Assembly (NCBI GenBank): GCA_030599175.1
Contig: JAUVON010000011.1
Span: 1 to 20,079, forward strand
Direction of reading: 5' to 3'
DNA: 20,079 nucleotides
Origin: Desulfobulbaceae bacterium
GTDB lineage: Bacteria > Desulfobacterota > Desulfobulbia > Desulfobulbales > Desulfocapsaceae
A model generated the notes under the pieces. That model did no database searches and was not told the origin of the DNA. It was given only the letters and a program-made list of their open reading frames with translations. Positions 14,544 to 20,079 of this stretch are shown one piece after another. Made by a program: the position numbers and the translations under genes. The first letter of the stretch is position 1. Each line of letters starts with the position of its first letter.

Positions 14544-15560
14544 ATGAGAGTTATTGATTTTCGCAGCGATACAGTCACCAGGCCCAGCCGGGAAATGCGG
14601 GAAGTTATGGCCAGGGCGGAGGTGGGTGATGATGTTTACGGCGACGACCCCACAGTAAACAGGCTCGAGAGAATGGGAGCTGAATTACTTGGCTTTGAGA
14701 AAGGGATCTTTGCCACCAGCGGCACCCAGGCCAACCTCATAGGTATTATGTCCCACTGCAGGCGGGGAGATGAATATATCGTTGGTCAGCAGGCACATAC
14801 TTATAAATATGAAGGCGGCGGAGCCGCTGTTCTTGGCAGTATCCAGCCCCAGCCCATAGAATTTGAGGAGGATTCAACCCTTGATCTGCAAAAAGTTGCG
14901 GAAAAGATCAAACCGGACGATATCCATTTTGCCAGAACCAGGCTTCTCTGTCTGGAAAACAGTCAGAACGGCAAGCCCCTTCCCCTGGACTATCTGCAAA
15001 GAGCAGGAGATTTTGCAAGAGAAAAAAATCTCAAACTCCATCTTGACGGTGCTCGTCTCTTTAACTCCGTGGTAAAACAAAATGTAGAGATTAGAGAGAT
15101 CAGCCGACACTTCGACTCTGCATCCATCTGCCTGTCCAAAGGGCTGGGAGCCCCTATAGGATCCCTGCTGCTCGGCCCGGCTGAACTTATTGCCGAAGCG
15201 AGGAAATGGCGTAAGATGGTTGGAGGCGGTATGCGTCAGGCGGGCATTGTTGCCGCAGCCGGGATCTATGCTCTACAAAACAATATTGATCGCCTGGCAG
15301 AAGATCATGAAAATGCCCATATGCTCGCCAGGGAATTAAGCAAAATAGAAGAAGTCAAAGTAGAACAAAACAAGGCCCAGACCAACATGGTCTTTTTTTC
15401 TGTGGCAGAGGACAGAGCTAAACAGCTCGCCACTTTTTTACAGGAAAAGAACATTCTCATCTCGGCTGGAAAAACGACCAGGATGGTTACCCACCTGAAT
15501 ATAACCAGTGATGATATTCTTCTTGTTTTAAATGAGATCCATCACTTTTTTGAGAATTGA
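14544..15560 (+). CDS. ltaE: Low-specificity L-threonine aldolase
   Basis: This PLP enzyme cleaves L-threonine or L-allo-threonine to glycine and acetaldehyde. Its 338 aa match the family length. Motifs in order are MRVIDFRSDTVTRPS at the N-terminus, VGDDVYGDDPTVNRLE (27-42), the PLP-phosphate loop ATSGTQANL, the Asp-containing LHLDGARLFN (about 165-174), and the PLP lysine in ICLSKGLGAPIG (Lys199). Next comes WRKMVGGGMRQAG. AAGG sequences lie just upstream of the ATG. The gene is divergent from ligA, with 113 bp between the starts, and convergent with the ABC-F gene, with 32 bp between the stops. Confidence 0.93.
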   Translation: MRVIDFRSDTVTRPSREMREVMARAEVGDDVYGDDPTVNRLERMGAELLGFEKGIFATSGTQANLIGIMSHCRRGDEYIVGQQAHTYKYEGGGAAVLGSIQPQPIEFEEDSTLDLQKVAEKIKPDDIHFARTRLLCLENSQNGKPLPLDYLQRAGDFAREKNLKLHLDGARLFNSVVKQNVEIREISRHFDSASICLSKGLGAPIGSLLLGPAELIAEARKWRKMVGGGMRQAGIVAAAGIYALQNNIDRLAEDHENAHMLARELSKIEEVKVEQNKAQTNMVFFSVAEDRAKQLATFLQEKNILISAGKTTRMVTHLNITSDDILLVLNEIHHFFEN

Positions 15561-15592
15561 AAGAAATAAGGCAGACATGAAGTACGATACCA

Positions 15593-17443
15593 TCACTCCT
15601 TATTCTTCATTGTCTCCAACTCGTCCCAGCGAGTATACAGTTTCTCCACATCACTCCTGGTTGTTTCAAGCTCCTGCCAGCACTCACCAAGTTTTACCGA
15701 ATCGGATACGATTTCCGTCCGCTCCATCTTCTGTTGCAGCTCTTCAATCCGACTTTCAAGCCCACTAATCTTCTCCTCCATCTGATCATATTCCCGCTGA
15801 TCCATATAGGACAGATGGCCTTTCTTTCCGGGTTTTACCATACCCTTCTTCCTGCCAGTCGCCACACTCAACTTTTTCGAACTATCCTTCACCTTCTCCT
15901 GTGCACGCAGATTCTGCAGCCACTGCTTATACTCCGCATAATAAGCCACCCCGTCCGACCCTCCAAAACCGAGTATCCGGTGACACACCCGGTCAAGCAG
16001 AAAACGATCATGGGTCACAAGAACAAGCGCTCCAGGGAAATCGAGCAAACTCGCTTCAAGCACATCGAGAGAAGCTATATCAAGATCATTGGTGGGCTCA
16101 TCCAGCAATAGAATATCTGCAGGTTGACGCATCAACCCTGCAATCAGTATACGCGCCTGTTCCCCGCCTGAAAGCTGTCCAACCGGAGTTTCAAGCTGAT
16201 CTACCTGGAAAAGAAATTTCTTAGCCCAGGAGACGACATGCAGCGACCGGCCACGATACATAACAGAGTCACCCTCGGGAGCCAGAGCCCTCCGTAGTGT
16301 AATGGCTGGATCTATAGCCTCCCTGTTCTGATCAAAACTAACAATTTGGACATTATCAGCTACCTTAATTTGACCGGAATCCAACCCTGCATCGCCATTC
16401 CCACCACCACCGGCCAAAACCTGCATCAGGGTCGATTTGCCGCAGCCATTTCTGCCAAGCAGGCCGAGCCTGCTGCCGGGAGACAGGGTTATGTCAAGAT
16501 CTGCAAACAGGAGCTGTTCTCCATACGATTTTGTTATTCCCCTGGCGACAAGCAAGTTTTTGGTTTTACGCCCGGTCGCATCAAAATCCAGCTGTACTTT
16601 GGATGAAGCTCTGTTTCGAGCCTTAACTTCAGCAAGATCATCCTGCATTTTATAAGCCCCGTCGATCCGATATTTCGCCTTGGTGGCTCTTGCCTTAGGG
16701 CCACGCTGTAACCACTCTGTTTCCCTTCTGACCTTGTTGGACAAACGTTCTTCTTCCTGCAACTGTCCTTTAAAAAAAAGATGGCGCTCCTTTACAAATT
16801 TGGAATAACTACCCTGCACCTGGAAGGAACCTTCCGGATACATTGCGGACAACTCAACAATTCTGTTTGTGCAGCTCTCCAAAAAATACCTGTCATGACT
16901 GACAAGAAGAAATGTGTCCGGCACACCTCCTCCCCCCCCTGACAACATCTTCTCCAACCAGAGAATACCCTCAATATCGAGATGATTAGTAGGCTCATCC
17001 ATAACCAGAACATCCGGAGAAAGCAGTAATGATCGGCATATCGACAAACGTTTCCGCCACCCTCCAGACAACAATTTGACAGGGATCTCACTATCTGCAA
17101 ACTCGGCCCGACTGAGCAGGGTAAAAACTAAATTGTTTTTTTCACTTTCTTCAAGGTCCTGTCCCTGAAGAGAGTGGAGCAGGTTGTCTGCTGCTCCTGC
17201 CTCTTCATCAAACATATCCGTCTGGGCCAGGTAACTCGAACGTACATGCTTTCGAAAAATAATTTTCCCATCATCAGGTTCTTCAAGGCCGCAGATAATC
17301 TTCAGCAGAGTAGATTTCCCTGAACCATTCGGACCTATGACCCCAATTTTATCGCTCCTGGCAACAACCAGGTTAATAGAGGAAAACAGGGTCTGGGCAC
17401 CAAAAGATTTGGAAAGAGATTGGCAGTTGATGAGATTAGACAT
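15593..17443 (-). CDS. uup: ABC-F family ATPase, Uup type
   Basis: This is a soluble protein with two ATPase domains and no membrane segments, as in ABC-F proteins that act on ribosomes or, for Uup, also affect DNA stability. Domain 1 has GPNGSGKST, LSGGWRKRLS and VLVMDEPTNHLD. Domain 2 has GRNGCGKST, LSGGEQARIL and ILLLDEPTNDLD. The linker between them (FVKERHLFFKGQLQEEERLS to GPKARATKAKYR) is the ABC-F signature region. The C-terminal ~90 residues are a basic linker plus a coiled coil, which is the Uup feature and favours Uup over the other ABC-F groups. Glycine runs (SGGGGG, AGGGGNGD) inside both domains are unusual insertions. The start is ATG 17443; no strong Shine-Dalgarno is seen. Length is 616 aa. 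Confidence 0.9.
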   Translation of the reverse strand: MSNLINCQSLSKSFGAQTLFSSINLVVARSDKIGVIGPNGSGKSTLLKIICGLEEPDDGKIIFRKHVRSSYLAQTDMFDEEAGAADNLLHSLQGQDLEESEKNNLVFTLLSRAEFADSEIPVKLLSGGWRKRLSICRSLLLSPDVLVMDEPTNHLDIEGILWLEKMLSGGGGGVPDTFLLVSHDRYFLESCTNRIVELSAMYPEGSFQVQGSYSKFVKERHLFFKGQLQEEERLSNKVRRETEWLQRGPKARATKAKYRIDGAYKMQDDLAEVKARNRASSKVQLDFDATGRKTKNLLVARGITKSYGEQLLFADLDITLSPGSRLGLLGRNGCGKSTLMQVLAGGGGNGDAGLDSGQIKVADNVQIVSFDQNREAIDPAITLRRALAPEGDSVMYRGRSLHVVSWAKKFLFQVDQLETPVGQLSGGEQARILIAGLMRQPADILLLDEPTNDLDIASLDVLEASLLDFPGALVLVTHDRFLLDRVCHRILGFGGSDGVAYYAEYKQWLQNLRAQEKVKDSSKKLSVATGRKKGMVKPGKKGHLSYMDQREYDQMEEKISGLESRIEELQQKMERTEIVSDSVKLGECWQELETTRSDVEKLYTRWDELETMKNKE

Positions 17444-17621
17444 GACGAACAGATTGGTTGGCTACCCTGGGGCAGTTTCATAGTTAAAACAACACTGACA
17501 ACTGATATCAGGCGCGCGTTAAAGATGGTTTTGGATATCTGTAAGGCCCATGTCACTGTTTAAAAAATTCAGCAGATACGGGCAGTTCAGATAAGTTATA
17601 TCCTCAAAGAAACTACTTTTA

Positions 17622-17650
17622 TTGTTGATTATTTTATATTCTGATAGTAT
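17622..17650 (+). promoter_or_regulatory. Possible promoter for the M23-bactofilin cluster
   Basis: TTGTTG (17622-17627) and TAGTAT (17645-17650) are 17 nt apart in an AT-rich stretch, about 90 nt before the peptidase start. They lie in a 297-bp divergent gap with no gene. A second -35-like TTGACT at 17670-17675 has no good partner. This is a weak call. Confidence 0.3.
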
Positions 17651-17740
17651 AAGTTGTGTTAATTTTTTCTTGACTATTGGCAACTTTTTACGAGATCATA
17701 CTACTTTCTGTTTACAATATTCACAACATTTTTGGATTTT

Positions 17741-18673
17741 ATGATGAGCGAACAGTTACACATTATCATTACCAGAGACACGGGGAAAATAATCCGGTTT
17801 CCCAGCACTTGGAAAAAACTCCGCTTACTTTTTGCAGGAGCAGTTCTCATACTCCTCCTTCTTGCTGTCACCAGTGTTTTCTCCATCTCCTTTTTCTCAA
17901 AAAACCGCACCTTCTCCTCCAGGTTGTCTGAGTTGCAGCAACAGCTCAAAGTCAATGAGGAGTCTATGGCCAATCATAAAATAATCAGCGAGACAGAGCG
18001 ACTCAAACTCACCTCACAGCTCACCGCCTTTAAAGAAGAGAAGGCAATGATGTCCACGACGGTAAGTGAACTCAACGAACGAAACGAGTTGATTGAAAAA
18101 GTCATGGATTCCATCGGTATCAGTCACGCTCGGGGGAAACAGACGGGAACAAAAAACAGCGGCGGTCCTTTCATTGAACAACAGGAGACAAAACTGGACG
18201 ACCTGCTCTACAGAACCGATAGATATTTGAAAATATTACAACATCTCCCGTTAGGCAGACCTGTCCAAGGAGCAATCAGTTCCCGTTTTGGCAAACGTAA
18301 GGATCCTATCAACAACAAAAATGCTTTTCATTCCGGCATTGACTTCCATGGGAAAAGCGGAGATAAAATCCTTGCAACCGCCGATGGTACTGTTAAAAGA
18401 ATTTTTCGTAATGGCGGCTACGGGAAGTATATTCTCATTGACCATGGCAATGGCTACACAACCGGTTTTGCCCACCTGAAAACGTACCTGGTCAAAAAGG
18501 GAGAACGAATAAAAAGAGGACAGGTCATCGGACTTGTAGGAAACACCGGCCGATCAACCGGGTCTCATTTGCATTACGAAGTCGCTCTCGACAAAAAGCC
18601 GATCAATCCATATAAATTTATGGAAATTGCCAGCTTAATAAAATCCAATTCTGGTTCTCCGGAGAAAAAATAG
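17741..18673 (+). CDS. Membrane-anchored M23 family metallopeptidase
   Basis: A zinc endopeptidase of the LytM/M23 type, predicted to cut peptidoglycan cross-links in the periplasm. It has a short basic cytoplasmic N-terminus, one membrane segment (about residues 29-51), a coiled-coil region (about 60-125), and a C-terminal M23 domain. The domain contains SRFGKRKDP, the zinc ligands in FHSGIDFHG, YGKYILIDHGNGY, FAHL, and the second zinc motif GSHLHYEV. All catalytic residues are present, so it is likely active. ATG 17741 and ATG 17744 are both possible; TGGA at 17733-17736 is spaced better for 17744. An upstream TTG at 17732 is less likely. It is followed by a bactofilin gene after 1 nt, a frequent pairing in which the bactofilin scaffold positions the peptidase to shape the cell wall. 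Confidence 0.9.
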   Translation: MMSEQLHIIITRDTGKIIRFPSTWKKLRLLFAGAVLILLLLAVTSVFSISFFSKNRTFSSRLSELQQQLKVNEESMANHKIISETERLKLTSQLTAFKEEKAMMSTTVSELNERNELIEKVMDSIGISHARGKQTGTKNSGGPFIEQQETKLDDLLYRTDRYLKILQHLPLGRPVQGAISSRFGKRKDPINNKNAFHSGIDFHGKSGDKILATADGTVKRIFRNGGYGKYILIDHGNGYTTGFAHLKTYLVKKGERIKRGQVIGLVGNTGRSTGSHLHYEVALDKKPINPYKFMEIASLIKSNSGSPEKK

Positions 18674-18674
18674 C

Positions 18675-19109
18675 ATGAGTATGTTTGGAAAATCAGATAA
18701 TGTTGAGCAGGAAATGCAGAAAGTTGAAAATGAGGCCATCTCCTCAATTATCGACAAGAGTATGACTGTCACAGGGGAGATCTCTTTTAAGGGAAAGACC
18801 CGGATTGATGGCGAAATCAACGGTAATATTGAGGGTGAGCACCTGATTCTCAGTGAAACGGGCAAGGTTACCGGAGACATTTCAGTCACCTCATTCAACT
18901 GCTACGGCACTCTTGAGGGAAACGTTAAAGCTGGCCTGCTCACTGCCAGAAAAGACTGTCACATCCACGGAAAACTGGTGGCGGAAAACTTAACTGTCGA
19001 ACCCGGCGCGGCTATTGAAGGTGAAATAAAAACAACCTCCAAGGGAACAAAAACAACGCCGGGAAAAAGCGTACCGGCAACGCCAAGCACAGATTCATCC
19101 ACAAAGTAG
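18675..19109 (+). CDS. Bactofilin cytoskeletal protein
   Basis: Bactofilins form non-nucleotide filaments that localise cell-wall enzymes at the membrane. This 144-aa protein has the core beta-helix repeat pattern of the DUF583/bactofilin domain (about residues 27-118): SMTVTGEISFKGKTRIDGEI, GNIEGEHLILSETGKVTGDI, TLEGNVKAGLL, and AENLTVEPGAAIEGEI. The N-terminal tail is short and acidic, and the C-terminal tail is disordered, rich in Thr, Lys, Pro and Ser. It lies 1 nt after the M23 peptidase gene, which fits a shared function in cell shape or division. Confidence 0.93.
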   Translation: MSMFGKSDNVEQEMQKVENEAISSIIDKSMTVTGEISFKGKTRIDGEINGNIEGEHLILSETGKVTGDISVTSFNCYGTLEGNVKAGLLTARKDCHIHGKLVAENLTVEPGAAIEGEIKTTSKGTKTTPGKSVPATPSTDSSTK

Positions 19110-19114
19110 ACCTT

Positions 19115-19882
19115 TTGAAAAACATTCCCGCAGTCATATGTGATAACGACACCCTTTTCCGCTATTACAACCAACTCTCCGAATCTACTGTCATCTGTAC
19201 CAGAATACGCTTAAAGCCAGGTGAAGAACATCTGCTTACAGATCTTGCCGAACGAGGAGTAACACTCATCCCCTCAGCCACGGCGCAGCTTGCCAGCCGG
19301 TCCAAGGTGTTTCAGACCAGGCTCTTCAGCGACTATATGCTGCCAGGCACTTGTGCCATTTACGACCGCCATACCCTTCTTGACACCATTTCTCTCTACC
19401 GGGAACAGCAAATTAAGCAGGTCGTCCTTAAACGAGAACGAAAGAATAGCGGACTGGGAATTCATCTGTTTTCTGATATCGAAGATATATATAATCAGGT
19501 GACTGGAAGAGCATTCGACTTCCCCTTTGTCGTGCAACCATTCAAACCGGACTGCAGAGATGTCAGGGTAATTATTCTCGACGATTTCCTGGAAGCATAT
19601 GAACGAAGAAACGCCCACAATTTCAGAAACAATCTTCATTGCGGTGGAACTTCCACACCTTTTACTCTCAGTGAAAAACAGATATCATTTTGCAGGAAGG
19701 TAATGGAGCGGGGCAGGTTTTCGTATGCCCATCTCGACCTGCTGCTCACCCGGAAAGGTGAATACTGGCTGACCGAAATCAATTTACGAGGAGGATTGAA
19801 GGGAGCAAAAATATCAGGTGAAGTCTATCGACAGAAAATTGAGACCATCCATCAACAACTCCTGACCAGGCAAAACCCTTAG
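19115..19882 (+). CDS. ATP-grasp family protein (RimK/glutathione-synthetase-like)
   Basis: A probable ligase with an ATP-grasp fold. The pieces seen are VVLKRERKNSGLGIHL (Lys and Gly-rich ATP-binding loop, middle of the protein), FVVQPFKPDCRDVRVIILDD, and the metal-binding C-terminal motif YWLTEINLRGGLKGAKI. The substrate cannot be told. The chosen start is TTG 19115, 5 nt after the bactofilin stop. No in-frame ATG precedes the conserved N-terminal region, and no good Shine-Dalgarno is visible, so the start is uncertain; the frame stays open upstream inside the bactofilin gene. It is the last gene before a strong terminator and is presumably cotranscribed with the M23 and bactofilin genes. 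Confidence 0.75.
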   Translation: MKNIPAVICDNDTLFRYYNQLSESTVICTRIRLKPGEEHLLTDLAERGVTLIPSATAQLASRSKVFQTRLFSDYMLPGTCAIYDRHTLLDTISLYREQQIKQVVLKRERKNSGLGIHLFSDIEDIYNQVTGRAFDFPFVVQPFKPDCRDVRVIILDDFLEAYERRNAHNFRNNLHCGGTSTPFTLSEKQISFCRKVMERGRFSYAHLDLLLTRKGEYWLTEINLRGGLKGAKISGEVYRQKIETIHQQLLTRQNP

Positions 19883-19907
19883 GAGCCTGTCCGAGATAAA
19901 ACAAAAA

Positions 19908-19938
19908 AAGGAGACATCCCAACAAGAGATGTCTCCTT
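19908..19938. terminator. Bidirectional intrinsic terminator
   Basis: Arms AAGGAGACATC (19908-19918) and GATGTCTCCTT (19928-19938) pair perfectly over 11 bp, with a 9-nt loop. The A-run before and the short T-rich stretch after serve both strands. It ends the M23-bactofilin-ATP-grasp transcript (+) and the dsrC transcript (-), which finish 26 nt and 32 nt away. Confidence 0.8.
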
Positions 19939-19969
19939 CTTAAATTCCAATCAATACGATTGTAACTAC

Positions 19970-20079
19970 TTATACACAACCTGTCGGCTTTGGCAGGCCG
20001 GCCATTTTACAGGCTCCCTTTCCAGGTCCGGAGGGGAACAACTCATAAATTCTCTTCAATGGAAAACCAGTCGTTTTGG
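19970..20079 (-). CDS. dsrC: DsrC/TusE family protein, C-terminal 35 residues (5' part outside window)
   Basis: DsrC carries sulfur as a trisulfide between dissimilatory sulfite reductase and membrane or cytoplasmic Hdr-like enzymes. The minus-strand frame, ending at TAA 19970-19972, reads PLKRIYELFPSGPGKGACKM and then AGLPKPTGCV. That is the diagnostic C-terminal arm, with CysB (in GACK) and the penultimate CysA 10 residues later in GCV. Both cysteines are present, so this is a redox-active DsrC rather than a single-cysteine TusE-like relative. The window edge removes the rest of the gene. It is a separate transcription unit from the hydrogenase-Hdr operon, 8 kb away. Confidence 0.88.
   Translation of the reverse strand, partial: KTTGFPLKRIYELFPSGPGKGACKMAGLPKPTGCV

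Noticed and set aside
12466..14544. Longer ligA starting at TTG 14544
   Set aside because: The extra 38 residues are non-conserved and basic and overlap the ltaE start; ATG 14430 has a ribosome site and gives near-normal length.

Overview
The window looks like chromosomal DNA of a sulfate- or sulfur-metabolising Desulfobacterota (former Deltaproteobacteria), perhaps a Desulfobulbales member. The evidence is an Mvh-type hydrogenase/heterodisulfide reductase (Hdr) operon, the 3' end of a dsrC gene at the right edge, heavy selenium use, and moderate GC. The lineage is an inference from gene content, not from a marker gene.

Left block (1-2438, + strand): yqeC (5' end cut off by the window), an xdhC-family gene and mocA. 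This is the accessory set for selenium-dependent molybdenum hydroxylases.

Central block (11864-2463, - strand): one apparent operon reading hydrogenase maturation protease, HdrC/HdrB(DsrK-like) fusion with an N-terminal DNA-binding-like domain, double-length HdrA, mvhD, mvhG, mvhA, a small zinc-ribbon protein, and a divergent hypD. Three of these genes are interrupted by an in-frame TGA exactly where the family has a conserved cysteine: DPUxxC in MvhA (TGA 3965-3967), NDCSMU in HdrA (9596-9598) and PEUGHAY in the HdrCB-like protein (10432-10434). In each, the frame continues past the TGA with family-typical sequence, and a compact hairpin with a G-rich loop lies 17-40 nt downstream, as expected of a bacterial SECIS element. 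I therefore read them as selenoproteins of 482, 1019 and 482 residues rather than as truncated genes or short fragments. Together they would form an Mvh-Hdr complex with selenocysteine in the hydrogenase active site, in the flavin subunit and in the disulfide-reductase-like subunit. The likely role is flavin-based electron bifurcation between H2, ferredoxin and a thiol/disulfide carrier.

Right block (11865-20079): a divergent promoter region, a small tautomerase, a 26-bp-arm palindromic element, a divergent NAD-dependent DNA ligase (-), threonine aldolase (+), an ABC-F ATPase of the Uup type (-), then a + strand cluster of a membrane-anchored M23 peptidase, a bactofilin and an ATP-grasp protein. 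A bidirectional terminator follows. Beyond it, on the - strand, are the last 35 codons of dsrC with both redox cysteines. DsrC is the known thiol partner of HdrB/DsrK-type enzymes, which makes it a candidate substrate for the central complex, although it is a separate transcription unit.
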